64,000 nucleotides of DNA. It comes from Scolanthus callimorphus (taxonomy: Eukaryota > Cnidaria > Anthozoa > Actiniaria > Edwardsiidae). How positions within the stretch are numbered: position 1 is the first letter of the stretch; each line of letters opens with the position of its first letter. The stretch covers positions 4,978,523 to 5,042,522 of the forward strand of contig CM066925.1 of the NCBI GenBank assembly GCA_033964015.1, given 5' to 3'. Positions 40,326-51,711 of the stretch are shown in pieces. Under the pieces are notes generated by a model. It searched no databases. It was given only the letters and a program-made list of their open reading frames with translations, and was not told the origin of the DNA. Made by a program: the position numbers and the translations under genes.

Positions 40326-40473
40326 TTTGTCAAGTTTTGTTGCTATAGGCCGTTATCACTCATAATCAATTAATTAACAATTAGTCGTCTCGTGACTATT
40401 CGCCAATAATCTCGTCGCCTTTTCGGCGACTAATTGTTAATTAATCAATTATGAGGCAACCAAACTTGACAAA
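40326..40473. mobile_element. Foldback MITE
   Basis: TTTGTCAAGTTTTGTTGC / GCAACCAAACTTGACAAA ends with inner arms ATAATCAATTAATTAACAAT / ATTGTTAATTAATCAATTAT. Confidence 0.75.
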
Positions 40474-40474
40474 C

Positions 40475-40724
40475 GTTACCACTGTATGCATTGCTACGCC
40501 TATTTAGCCGTCAATCAAACCAAAACGCTGGGTTCGGCCTGTTCAGTGGGTCGGATTTGATTGCCAAATCAATCAACATGGTTCTAACTATCCTTTGACT
40601 GCCTTGCCTCGAATGTTTAACTTTCTGGTTCAAGAAAAAAAAATAACATTACAGTTTTCTTGCGTAAAATCGACAATCGCAACAGTGAATGTTGAGGTCG
40701 CGTAGCAATGCATACGGTGGTAAC
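40475..40724. mobile_element. MITE with GTTACCAC ends
   Basis: GTTACCACTGTATGCATTGC / GCAATGCATACGGTGGTAAC inverted ends, 250 bp, no coding potential. It abuts the previous element. Confidence 0.75.
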
Positions 40725-41729
40725 ATGAAAGTCACTTGACTTGACGTCACTGATCACGTCATAAAATGCACAAAATATCTCAAGCCGAGCTCCGCTATAA
40801 ATACCAACAAATAGGAGATAAAGTATGCTCTATGAGTCGAATATAATCAACGTTAGTCATCTCCCTAACTATCCTTTGACCCTTGGAAAACTCGAAATCG
40901 TTCTGAGCCTTCATTCCTTCATAGTTTCTTGAAAATTCCTCTTATGAGAAGACGTTTTCTTTCCCTATTCACTAGAAACGTGATTCCTAGAATTAATATC
41001 ATTAGAAGTTTTTTTAAGCTATTTGCATAGGAAATCGCTTCTTAGTCATCACCCATTATAAAATAATTTAGATAGTGCGCGTGCTCTGATTGGCTTAGAG
41101 CCATGTTTGCATTTCCCTGTGCAAACATGGTTGTGACGTAACACTTCAGTGATTGGCGAGCCGGTAGTTTCAAAACTTTTACATTTACTGAGAAGTTAAT
41201 ATTACTTGGGTAGACATTTGACAAAGCACATTGAATTCACATAAAGCAAAATGCGTTTATCAAAATTCGGAAAGATATGCGTCCCCCTTTTTTCGGCAAA
41301 ATGTCTTCAGTACTATAGGTCAAATAGGGGACGGGAGAGGTGGGATCACGTTAATCATTCTCCTCATAGAGGGAGGATCACTGCATTGTCCCCGTGTATT
41401 ACCCAAAATCCTCACTACTCTAGGCGATAAATAATAACCGCTGTTCCTTAGCTTTGGCAGAAGTAAGAAAAAAAGTATTTCTATATTGAGAAGAATGAAA
41501 GAGACATTGCATCACTCGGACAATAGTCTATCTGACAGGTTTTTTCAGAAATAAATTACATGGGGGAGCGTCCCAATTTTTTTACCTACGACTTGGGGAG
41601 GGTCACATTTTTTTTTGTTATGTTCAAGGGGAGGGTCGTAATTTTTTTTAGCCTTGTTTGAAAAAAATGGGAACCCTCCACCCCCCCCCCCCCCCCCCCC
41701 CCCGGTAAATAATGACACGTCCCTTAGAA

Positions 41730-42170
41730 ACTAACATACACACGCGTGACAGCGTTGCGTGACAATCGTGTTTCTCAGGTCTCTTACAAACACGCTTTTT
41801 AACCAATCAGAATACGCACATTCACAATACAACATAGGTGTTATTTTCTAATTGTAAACTAAAAGTGCACAACTGATATCAAGAAAGTGCTGTCGTTTTT
41901 ATGGAAAAATCCGCGCGGGCCGCCTGTGGTGTTCAAATCGCGTCTCAGGCCCCTCGGCGGGGGGCAAAAACAAAATGGCGACCAAGAGAATGTTTCTCGA
42001 GTATCTGCAGGTTGGCAAAATTTCCTGCTTTTTTCGCTGAGATATGAGGAAAAGTACTTACAGACCTTCCAAATAAGATAAGGGGGAATTTCCTAATAAG
42101 GAAGTTTTGCAACGTCGGCAAAAACGACAGTTTTTGGCGAATTTTTCTTGATATTCAGACAAATATGGAT
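41730..42170. mobile_element. Repeat shared in inverted orientation with 55.6 kb
   Basis: Segments such as AAAACAAAATGGCGACCAAG, AGTACTTACAGACCTTCC and AACCAATCAGAATNCGCACA recur at 55560-55925 on the other strand. The segment order differs between the copies, suggesting rearranged or nested MITEs. Confidence 0.6.
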
Positions 42171-42317
42171 GAAACGGATGAAACTCAAAGGGGGAAAAAC
42201 CTTACAGGTGAGAAATGAGAAAGAAAACAAGTCCAAGAAATGAACCCTGGATCGATCGAATGTTTGAAGTGGATGTGTTTAGCTTTTACATAAAAATTTC
42301 TCGTAAACCACGTGACC

Positions 42318-42395
42318 TCCTTCTTAGCTCGGGCGTAGAGTCTTCGTGCTCTTTAATATGGAGGTCCGGGGTTCAAGTCCCGGCGGGATCACTAG
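42318..42395 (+). repeat. Degenerate tRNA-like sequence
   Basis: A-box-like TAGCTCGGGCGTAGAG and B-box GGTTCAAGTCC with a good T stem (CCGGG/CCCGG), but no consistent acceptor or anticodon stem. A tRNA pseudogene or SINE head. Confidence 0.4.
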
Positions 42396-44269
42396 GCTTT
42401 TGTATTTGCAGATCTTTTTCAAAGGCAAGCAAGCATTTTTTGTGTGTATATGAAAAAATGAATTTTTTATTCCAAAATCGATAGTGGATGGAAAGGGTAG
42501 AACTACTATAGACAATAAAAGTTGCTACTGAGCGTGTATACAAAATATTTTCTTTTTATACACAACACTTTCTTTTTATCCCTTAAAAGAGATAAAACCA
42601 AAATGAAAATAAACACCGCATTGTTAACCGATGACGCCATCAAGTTCCATCTCTGGGGAATGCTGGGAACAAGGGTGTGCACTGCCGGCCCTTGTCCCTG
42701 TACTCTTAACACATCAGCAAATAGCTTCCTGTACGCTCTGCGTACCTATGTTTTTAATATGTGATATTTGTCCTAAATGGCCAGAGGCTCGTCTAGGGGA
42801 TTTTTGCATTCATTAATTAATTCCCCAAAAACGTAGACTCGACTATTTAAATAGCTAGGTCATATCAGTACTCCCAACTATCGTACGCTTGAGTTGAGGG
42901 TTTTTTCCCATAGACAACAAGCACTTCAAAAACCCTCACCACTTAAAGCAGGAAACATTAATATTCCTTGAAAACCCCTTTACAGACGCGAACAAATACT
43001 GTTGACTTTGATTTTTCCGTAATAGGGTTGGTTTATGGGAAAGGTCATCTAATAGCTGGAAATATTTTTTTCCCAGAATCAAAATCTCTAATATTTATTG
43101 AATGGTTGGCCGTTTGACTGCGGTTCTGCATTTTAAATGGTTTTTATATGTAAATCTTTATCTAGCCGTACAAACCGAAGAGAACTTGTCGAGTATTTAG
43201 CACTGTTTTAACATTCTAAGTCAAAGATGGAACTTTATGACAGTTCTCGGTTATACATGGGCTGCTAATTGTTGCCTGTTCCAGCCGGTCGATTTCACTG
43301 CATCAAAGCGTTTTGAGCATTGCTCCGAAGACTGTCCTTACTATAAAATGTTTCATTTGTTAATAAAATGTAAAAAATTGGCATCCAAAAACCGAAAGGC
43401 TTAAACATTCTGCAACCTCGTATAAAGGAAGCGATAATAAAAACGTACGAGCTTACCGAACATATCACATTATATATATTAAAAAATAAGGCCATTCTCC
43501 ATTAAAACAAAAAGTATGTAGTTTCGGGAATTTAAGGGGGTATTTACCCTTTTCGAGGAAATGTATATATACAGTATACCTCTGGCTAGTCAGGCTTGTT
43601 TGTCACAAACACCGCGGTCAAGTAGGGGGTTTATGAGGAATTTTCCCCAGATGGTTTTCCTAGAAATTGACCCAGTGTATTTCCGGTCCATTGTCTGCGT
43701 ATATATATCCGAGGAAAAACGCGAAATACTCAATGTTTCCTTGCATCCAAGACTTGATAGAGCTGCAATTCTAACCGGCGACATAGATCGTTTGACAGGT
43801 AAGACAATTTGCTCAATTTGAATGTGTTGTTCTTTGCTAGCGGGGGAAAGCCCATGAGTTCAAAGCTCGCTCATAGACAAATCTCCCTAATGGCTACTTT
43901 CGTGTGTTACTGTTCCTTCAATAGTTGGAGGTTTGTAGATGTGTTCTTGGGCGTTTCGTATCTTATTTTGTTAGGTGTCAGTAACTTTATCTTGAGTCGA
44001 TCATTTGTGGTAAACTTTTCATCCTTTCATCAAGGAAAGAAATTGTTTTCCAGTAGATGCAGTTGATATTTTTCGAATTTCAATTTAACATCTCCCAAGT
44101 TCTTTCATGCTGAAGCTAGCTAGAAATTTGTTCCGCTATATAAATTTCTCTATAAATTTTACCTCCTGAGTTTATTTTCATTTGTCGAGAAGAGTCAAGA
44201 GTGCATACTTGTTTTTGGTGACTTTCGCTAATCCTATTTTAGCTCACTCTCATAGAAAATTAAACAAAA

Positions 44270-45135
44270 CTATAGTTTCGAGAACGGCAGGTCCAAAATG
44301 CATACCAGAAAATGCAGACCGGAAAATACAGACCAGAAAATGCAGACCAGAAAATGCAAATAGAGTCACTGGCCCGATAAGGCCCGATAGATTTTTACAT
44401 CCCCGATAGATTTTCATATCCCGATATAATGTTTTGAAGTAGGTGGCTGCTCAAAAAGATTAGCAGGGCTACAAAGAAAAACTGATGGCCGACATGATGC
44501 AAATTTCGTAGCTTCAAATCAAAGCAACATATGTTTAGTTTCCTCGCAAAGCCAATTCTGACTCAGACTCAAGGATTCCAGTTTTATTTTATTTTAGATA
44601 TGAGGTGAGCTTTCAGGCTGCACTTAACACACGTCCCTGATTCTGTGGTTCGAACTTTTCTCACATTCGGCAAAAAGTAGCCCGGTCGCCGGCTTATGTT
44701 TTGACCTCTGCTGTATCCCCGATAGATATTTTGTATCAAAACACACCTAAAACATACTGATCGTAGTTACAATTTTCTCTTACTTAGCGAAGGGCAAATG
44801 TAAGCTAAAATAGCGCTAAAAGTGTCAAATCGTTTCAGGAAAATTCCTGAAATTGGCGTGTAAGATCGGAGATGAAAATGAAACTCCCTTGAGATGTAAA
44901 AGATAACACAACCATCTACATAGTAACGGCATCCTGACAGTTAAACATTATTTTACTGCATATTTCTACCTTTTACCTCAGTTTGTCAGTGTTGTAATAT
45001 TTTATGTACTAGCCATTTCGTCACACGATGAAATAAAACTGTTCTTTTGAGTTTTCAGAGAGAAGAGACCTGGTATGCATTTTCCGGTATGCATTTTTCA
45101 GTCTGCATTTTGGACCTGCCGGTTTCGAGAATTCA
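44270..45135. mobile_element. Element bounded by inverted AAAATGCAGACC tandem motifs
   Basis: The left end has four tandem copies of about 16 bp (GAAAATGCAGACCA) after GGCAGGTCCAAAATGCATAC; the right end has the inverted version (CTGCATTTTGGACCTGCCGG). The same motif appears once more at 35020-35065. Confidence 0.6.
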
Positions 45136-45159
45136 CAGGGAATGTATCTTTTTCGAGGA

Positions 45160-45475
45160 CATGTATACACCTGTTTCAATTAACGTTGCTCTGCAAAACG
45201 TCAAACCATGCTTCATAAGTCGAAATGGTAATTCCTGCCTAATAAGCGGTTCACGCCAAATTGTGTCTCAAAGTAGCAAACAAAATGCCATTGGGTGGTT
45301 TTAGTTTAGTTTGGTTTGCCAAACTCGAGGAAAATACGAGAAATAGCGTCTTCCTTATGATGCATGGTTTTACGTTTTACGGAGCAACGTCGTTAATTGA
45401 AACGGTGTATACACTGTATTAACTCTTGCTTGTTTGCCACAAGAACCAGTCAAGGGTATATGGGAATTTTCCCGC
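45160..45475. repeat. Foldback repeat
   Basis: CATGTATACACCTGTTTCAA and TTGAAACGGTGTATACACTG, with inner CAAAACGTCAAACCATGC / GCATGGTTTTACGTTTT, form inverted arms around about 45320. Confidence 0.6.
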
Positions 45476-46805
45476 AAAAATGCGTGACATTTCCTAGAAA
45501 CTACCCTGCATTTCCGGCCAAGTGATTGCGACTTTTCAGCGCAAATTGTCAAGAAAGGAATTTCATTGATTGGCAATTATAAAGAACCAGAAAGTTATAT
45601 GTTTCTGAAAGAACATATCAATCAATATCATCAAATGCTTTCACTCTTTAGTAAAATTAACCCTGTGGTCGACTTGCGTGACGCTTAAGATTTAGTCTGT
45701 CTCAATCTACGGAAATTTAAATCTATCCTTTGATGAAAAAAATCCCTTTCTATTGCTAAAACCCAGGAATAAAGTGGTATTTATAAGTTTATTGCACTAT
45801 TCGATATATAGTAAACAAAGGTGTGATAACATTGTCACGCAAAGTGTCAGTGACGCTTAGAATTTTTCAGTTGTTATATTGATTTATGCAAATTGAGCAA
45901 AACACTAAAATATAGCAGTTATAAGTTATATAGAATCTACAATTATGGACAAAATTGTTGACAGTTAAAAAGGCCTAGGGACCGCTGAAAATGTGTTCTA
46001 TCTTTTATAATCACCCCCCCCCCCCCCCTTTCCCCCTTTTTCGAGTGTTATTTTTTTTTCTTGGCTGGGGTCCCCTGAAGCGAACATATATGCTGAAAGG
46101 ACCAACTTTGATTCAGATGTGTGCTTGTAGAGTGAATTCACAATACTACATGCTAAATTTTGTCTACACATTTTGTCCAATTGTAGCTCTAGGGCACCGA
46201 ATATATCTGAATTGTTAATTGCGGTTAGCTGGTATGTAAATGTATTTTTTTTTTCAATAAAAGCGAAGAAGAAGTTATGGGTTCACGAGGTGTCTTGGGT
46301 GTCCAAGGAGAAAACTCCGTATCTCGTCAAAATTCATGCCATGTCGTTTAAAGTCATTAAGTACTGTTTAAGTTCTCAAATAATTTGTTTGAAGTGACAC
46401 TTCAAACACAGGCGTTGGTTGGCTGTTTTTAGGTCGTTTTTACGGCGAGAAACGAGCGAGAATCCCGATGCGGGCGCCATCTTGGACGGGTCAAAATTCG
46501 GTCTGGGGCGAGTGACAAAAGGAGACCGAATTTTTTGCGATCTCAAATGGGTGTTTTTCCTTTCCTTTTTATGCTCTGTATGCTAGATTTGGTGTCAGGA
46601 ACTTATAATAAATCGAATTTTTCAACTTTGTGACGTGATATTTCCATGGATATGCAAAATGAGAAAAATCAGGACGCCATTTTTTCAAACCATCTATGAG
46701 AGAATAGAACTTGATTCTTTGTGGTATTACTAAAGTAATGCCGTTACTTTAACGCCCAGACTGGTCTATTTGAGTTAATTCCACTATAAACAAAAAATAT
46801 TTACT

Positions 46806-46990
46806 AAATAAACCCCTTCTGGCGGCTGTAATATCGGCGGATAATGTCCAAGGATGAAAAATGGTACGAATAATGAACAGTTCATGGCCGAGAAGCGAAG
46901 CTTCGAGGGCAACTGTGAAATTTTGAGGACCATTTTTCATCCGCGGACATTATCCGCCGATATTACAGCAAGCCAAGAAGGGGTTTATTT
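46806..46990. mobile_element. Foldback MITE, 185 bp
   Basis: AAATAAACCCCTTCT / AAGAAGGGGTTTATTT-type ends and long inner arms (CTGTAATATCGGCGGATAAT / ATTATCCGCCGATATTACAG) leave only a short loop. Confidence 0.75.
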
Positions 46991-48450
46991 ATTTTATATC
47001 CCAGCGACCTCACTGAAAAACTCGAGAGAGAAAAAAACATTCTGAACGTGAGAAAACCACTAAACTGCAGTATGGCGCGAAAAGGCAAATCGTAAGCGGT
47101 GATTGGCTAAGATATTTTTATTCGAGCTGTGATTAGTTGACACAAAAACTGTCCATCAAACCCTAACGTGGGGCTAGAAGAAATCAGAGCGAATTCACAA
47201 AACAAATTTACAACGCACAAGTTCTAGTGCTTTCCCGAGTGCTTTTCTACAGAAATCTAGCCGAGATTTCACAGGTTTTCAGGTCTAATTCCTTGCCGGA
47301 CTGTTTAATTAATTGTTCTGCTGTGAACTGAAGTATAAATGACAGCCGTGAAATACAGAGTTGGGAAAATTTAGCGCTGCTGATCGAACTTGGAAGTCGG
47401 CTTGCTGGACTACACTCGAAGTGGTTGAATTTTGGTTGAGCTGATTGCAAGTTGTTTTTCTATTTGCCAAGCTACGACAAAATAGTAAGTTTAAAAACAA
47501 TTCTTTAATCGTCATTTTGCTCTTTTTTGTTTAGTTCTTTCATTTTTTTTCGCGAATGTCAAACCGAATTAACTTGGATTGAAACAACAACAAAAAACAA
47601 CAACTTTGTAAACCATTCAAAACATTCACGGCCTGTTTAGTTGACTTTTTTGTGTTTTCCGGTGTCGCCTCAGCCACCAATTTCCGTATTTTATCAACAT
47701 TCTTAGACAAAAACCTTGGTTGCTTGTTTTCCATTATTTTTTAAACAGAAAATATCCAGTTTTTGCTTAAAACATTTCTCCCTCGGATATCACTTCCGAC
47801 GGACAATATCGTCTGATATCTGTCCTGTGAAAATGTACCACGTGATACGTTTCGACCAATGAGCGCGCGTTAAAATTGATCACTGGGATATAACAGGAAA
47901 TATTCGGAAATTATAGAATCTCGCAAAATTCTGAGGGAATCTCGAATTTTTAGAGCTCAGGTGTCTCGCAATCTCGTTTTCTGACAAATTAAAATGAAAT
48001 ATAATTCAAATTGAAATTGAAATGAATTATAGACGACACTCAAAGCATGTATTGTGACGCGACACGGATTTTTCTCCGCTGACATCTCGTTTATTGATAT
48101 TCAGGTGCGTAAGCGCGGCGACGAATTTCTACATGCTTGTAACGTCGAACTCACGCTTACCTAAGGGGTCTTCTTTCAAACATAGTGACTGCCCGCCAGG
48201 CCTATCACTGCAGGGCATTTTTTGGAAGAGTTTGTTTTTCCTCGCCAAGATACACTTGTTCTTGTAAACGGCGCAAGGCTAGTGTCTTCGTTGACAAATG
48301 TTATTGAAAAAAATTATGATCCTCCCCAAACAGGAGTGACAAAAATTACAACCCTCCCTTTAGACACGCGAAAAAAAAGGACCATCCCTAGAAAAATATA
48401 AGGAGCCCTCCGCTAAATAATCACACGTCTTTAACTTTACTGTGTTTGTG

Positions 48451-48489
48451 TTTACAGGTTATCAAAGCGAGTAGTTCACTAACGCGGAA
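48451..48489 (+). other. 3' splice acceptor and 5' UTR start of the deaminase-like gene
   Basis: A pyrimidine-rich tract ending TTTACAG at 48457 precedes the start codon by 32 bases, and an in-frame TAG at 48472-48474 lies between. This suggests a non-coding first exon further left and confirms that translation cannot begin upstream. I could not identify that first exon. Confidence 0.55.
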
Positions 48490-50400
48490 ATGGGAAATGT
48501 ACCTGTGATCCATGAAGTCGGGACAAGTTTTCTCTCATTAGGCGATGCCATCGCAGGAGATCCCGAGAAAGCTCGCGAAAGGTGGGACACGTACGCCAAG
48601 GAAAGCATAGTAGGCTCTTATGTGGCAGCCACGGTAGAGGCATGCAAAGGAAATGACGACAAAGCGATAGAGTATTTGAAAGGTATGGGCCGTGCCACAG
48701 GGAAGGCCGCACTTGGGGGTGGACTTCTAAGAGACGTACCTATTTTCCATGAGGTGGCTGTTTGCGGAGAATCTCTAGGGGACATGATTGGAGGTGGAGA
48801 TGACGAATCCGCTAGAAAAAGATGGGAAACGTACAGTGAGAGCAGCGTGATAGGGAGTGGAGTAGGAGCTCTGGCCGCCGAAATAACTGGCGACCATAAA
48901 GAGGCTAAGCGGCTGGCAGAAGGTTGTGGAAAAGCTGGAGCTAGATTTGGCGTGACTGCCGTCACGGTTGGGGCGACAGTAGCCACAGGAGGGTTAGCAG
49001 CTCCGCTTGGTGTAGCCGGTGCTGCCACGGCTGGAGCTGTGGTTGGAGGAGCTACAGGTGCAGCATCCACTGCGGCAGTCCAGTTAATCGATAATGACAA
49101 GGTTGATGATCCTGGTGCTGTTATTGGCATGGGGTTATTTGGGGCTGCAAGCGGAGCGATTAGCGGAGCAGAAGCTGCCAAGAAAGCGGCTAAAGCCAAA
49201 GCTGCCGCTGAAAAAGCTTCGAGAAGCACTACATGTGGTAAGAGCGAATCGAGCCGTTCTCCTTCCACTTCAAAGCAGGAGACCAGTGCACCGTCAGGAA
49301 AGTCTGGTGGTAATTCTTCGAAAGCTCCATCTTCCGGCAAGGATCCTTCAGGAACGAGCTCTTCCAATGGCAAGCCTTCCAGTGCCTCCAATTCGGGTGC
49401 GAGTTCTTCTAAAGGGAGCAAACCTCCAAACCAGAACCCAAATCCTTCTGGCACAGGTAATTCTTCGAAAGCTCCGTCTTCCAGCAAGGCTCCTTCAGGA
49501 TCGAGCTCTTCCAATGGCAAGCCTTCCAGTTCCTTCAATTCGGGTGCGAGTGCTTCTAAAGGAAGCAAACCTCCTAACCAGAACCCAAATCCTTCTGGCA
49601 CAGGTAATTCTTCGCAAGCTCCGTCTTCCAACAAGGCTCCTTCAGGATCGAGCTCTTCCAATGGCAAGCCTTCCAGTGTCTCCAATTCGGGTGCAAGTGC
49701 TTCTAAAGGGAGCAAACCTCCCAACCAAAACCCAAATCCTTCTAACACAGGTTCTTCAAACGTAACCTCGAAGAATAGCAGTGGCACTCGTCCTAGGGCT
49801 AACTCTTACTCGGTACATCCTGAAGCTGAACATTTTGCTCCAAATAACATAAAGACTGGGCATGAAATGGCAGGTAAAAAGGATTTCTCATACAAGGGTG
49901 GAAGCGCTCAAAGGAATAGCAAGATTGACAGAATTTGGGACCCCAAAAACCCTAATAGTGCGCTAGATAGAAAGGCGGCGGTAGAAGCCGCTAGACGAGA
50001 TGTGGAAGGCGGGGTGAAAGATTTGAGTAACCGTCAACGTCCTGGTATGGTAACTGTATCTCAAGATTTAAAAACAGGCAGTGCAAGTGGTTCTTCATCT
50101 GTTAAGGGCAATGCTCAGCAGGCGGATTTCCGCAGCAGAATGAGCTACCATCAGAAACAAACCCTGGATGCTATACACGAAGCCGGTTCCTATGGTAAAG
50201 GCCATGGATTTTGTAGCGAACAGGTCGGTTATAATAACAATCTTTCCTATAAAAACGAAAGCGGAAATTTGTTTCAAGATCGCGGAAAGGTAGCTATGCA
50301 GGCGTACGCCCAAGAGGCAAGAGGTAGTTACACTAAGCCCGTTGGTCCTTGCGAAACATGTGAGCGTTTTCCAGGAGTTTATCGCCGGAAATCGTTTTGA
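48490..50400 (+). CDS. Polymorphic-toxin-like protein with CDA-fold deaminase domain
   Basis: The gene is 636 residues, intronless within the coding part. Residues about 3-79 and 82-158 are two copies of an unrecognised module (VP-HEV, SLGD-I, AR-RW-TY, VGS/IGS). Residues about 155-245 are Gly/Ala-rich and hydrophobic with GxxxG spacing, then an Ala/Lys helix; residues 279-425 are three 49-residue low-complexity repeats. The last about 190 residues end in GFCSEQVGYNNNL (Cys575, Glu577) and PCETC (Cys621, Cys624), the CxE...PCxxC zinc and catalytic pattern of the cytidine-deaminase fold, closest in style to bacterial YwqJ-type toxin domains. The role is inferred only: it may deaminate nucleotides or nucleic acids. 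The start is fixed by an in-frame stop at 48472. No partner or immunity gene is visible nearby. Horizontal origin is possible. Confidence 0.8.
   Translation: MGNVPVIHEVGTSFLSLGDAIAGDPEKARERWDTYAKESIVGSYVAATVEACKGNDDKAIEYLKGMGRATGKAALGGGLLRDVPIFHEVAVCGESLGDMIGGGDDESARKRWETYSESSVIGSGVGALAAEITGDHKEAKRLAEGCGKAGARFGVTAVTVGATVATGGLAAPLGVAGAATAGAVVGGATGAASTAAVQLIDNDKVDDPGAVIGMGLFGAASGAISGAEAAKKAAKAKAAAEKASRSTTCGKSESSRSPSTSKQETSAPSGKSGGNSSKAPSSGKDPSGTSSSNGKPSSASNSGASSSKGSKPPNQNPNPSGTGNSSKAPSSSKAPSGSSSSNGKPSSSFNSGASASKGSKPPNQNPNPSGTGNSSQAPSSNKAPSGSSSSNGKPSSVSNSGASASKGSKPPNQNPNPSNTGSSNVTSKNSSGTRPRANSYSVHPEAEHFAPNNIKTGHEMAGKKDFSYKGGSAQRNSKIDRIWDPKNPNSALDRKAAVEAARRDVEGGVKDLSNRQRPGMVTVSQDLKTGSASGSSSVKGNAQQADFRSRMSYHQKQTLDAIHEAGSYGKGHGFCSEQVGYNNNLSYKNESGNLFQDRGKVAMQAYAQEARGSYTKPVGPCETCERFPGVYRRKSF
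49324..49764 (+). repeat. Three 147-bp in-frame repeats
   Basis: Each unit encodes 49 residues (start APSS, middle SSSNGKPSS, end KGSKPPNQNPNPS). Nucleotide identity between units is high, so the array expanded recently and may vary in copy number. The Ser/Pro/Asn/Gly-rich makeup suggests a flexible linker or glycosylated stalk. Confidence 0.95.
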
Positions 50401-50748
50401 GGAGAAAACAGGAAGAGCTACGTGTGCTTATATAGCTGCTTCAAGTAACACGCGACCTCGCCTTTGTGAGGTTTGTAGAGCCTGGTACTTTGGGTTTTCT
50501 GCGTTGTCAATGCGATGCTCTGTATTCATTCAGTTCCTTGTTTATTTCTTTTCTTTAGGATAGAGGCAATTCACTGCACTATGCGAAACTATGCGAAGGT
50601 TTTAATTGGCTCACACGGTTTGATTGACAGGCAAAAAAGCCAAACTGCCAAAAGCTGAAATTTTGAGCGCGCTGAGTCGCGTGTTCTCTGAAGGAGCTGT
50701 GATGTCTTTCGTGTTCAAATAACAGAAACAAATAGATCGAACAAATCA

Positions 50749-50758
50749 AATAAATAAA
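50749..50758 (+). terminator. Overlapping poly(A) signals of the deaminase-like gene
   Basis: Two overlapping AATAAA hexamers (50749-50754, 50753-50758) lie 350 bp after the stop, the first plus-strand signals downstream. Assignment is by position only. Confidence 0.5.
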
Positions 50759-50816
50759 AAAGAAATTATGTCAATAATACTCATCGAACCTCATCCAGTC
50801 ATAAAATTTTATAGGT

Positions 50817-50924
50817 AAATCCATTACCCGACTCAGGAATTCCACACTAAATCGTAGCGACAAGGGCGATATCGATTTTTCAAGTGAGATTTAATGTGGA
50901 ATTCCTGAGTCGGGTAATGGATTT
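50817..50924. mobile_element. Short foldback MITE, 108 bp
   Basis: AAATCCATTACCCGACTCAG / CTGAGTCGGGTAATGGATTT with GGAATTCCACA arms and a small GATATCG centre like that of 36595 and 51385. Confidence 0.8.
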
Positions 50925-51384
50925 TCTTTGAATCCCATGCCGGAGGTTTAATTGATTTTATAATTTACAAAAAAAGGCTTTACGCGCGCCGAGGAAGCCA
51001 TTACCAAACTGTTTCAATTTCAGGAAAATGCAACTTAAAAATCCTGATATCGAATCATCTTCGTTGACGAAAAGATGTTTCATACAGTGTTTGACAGAGT
51101 TTAAAACTTTAGAAAGTAATTGTTCTCGCTTTTTCGCTTGATAAAATGTAAGTTTGTCGTGTTGAAATTTAATTTCGTGGATGTCTGGTGTTTTCATTGA
51201 ATTCTACTTTTGTAGCCATGTAATTCCCAAAAAAAACTCCCTCGATTTCAGCCAATCATCACTCGAGATAGAGTCATAGCGGCCTTTTCACAAGTAGGTC
51301 AAATATACATTTACACCATATTTGCATCACATTTGCTCCTGAGCAAAGCCATGTAAATCCATTATTTCGTCCTGTGAGCATTGG

Positions 51385-51605
51385 ATTCTATAGGATTATT
51401 CAAAGCTTCAGGAGGCTAGATTCCGCTAAAAAAATAGCACGAAAAAAAGCGATATCGCTCGAGTCGCGCAGCGACGAGGGCGATATCGTCTTTTTGAGTG
51501 CTATTTTCGGCGGAATCTACCGACTAAACGCTTTGAATATACTTGAATCCTGTGATATCTCGTCCTCAATTTACACAAAAAAGAGATATCATAGAATTCT
51601 ATATG
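51385..51605. mobile_element. GATATCG-rich foldback, copy 2
   Basis: Matches 36595-36811 over its whole length in the same orientation with scattered changes. It lies 107 bp left of the large palindrome. Confidence 0.75.
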
Positions 51606-51711
51606 AAATCACCCGCGTGATCCGAAGATCTTCCAAGGACGAATCCAAAAAAAAAAACTGAACCAATCACGAGCGAAGACGTATGGTTCTTTGTTGTTTG
51701 GTAGGACTTAA

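Larger units (their letters stand above)
35900..48450. other. Gene-free interval rich in foldback elements
   Basis: No reading frame here resembles a known protein or carries consistent splice sites. Identified contents are listed separately: foldbacks at 35947, 36221, 36595, 37445, 37691, 40326, 40475, 45160 and 46806; the repeats at 41730 and 44270; and short tandem or homopolymer tracts. The stretch 38250-39650 looks like old repeat DNA without clear ends. Functional non-coding sequence upstream of the 48.5-kb gene cannot be excluded. Confidence 0.6.

Noticed and set aside
49094..49765. 223-codon plus-strand frame
   Set aside because: Out-of-frame reading of the 147-bp repeats inside the larger gene.
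48618..49787. 389-codon minus-strand open frame
   Set aside because: It lies opposite the deaminase-like gene, rich in Leu/Glu/Gly from the antisense of the Ser/Pro repeats; no domain, no splice signals. A shadow frame.
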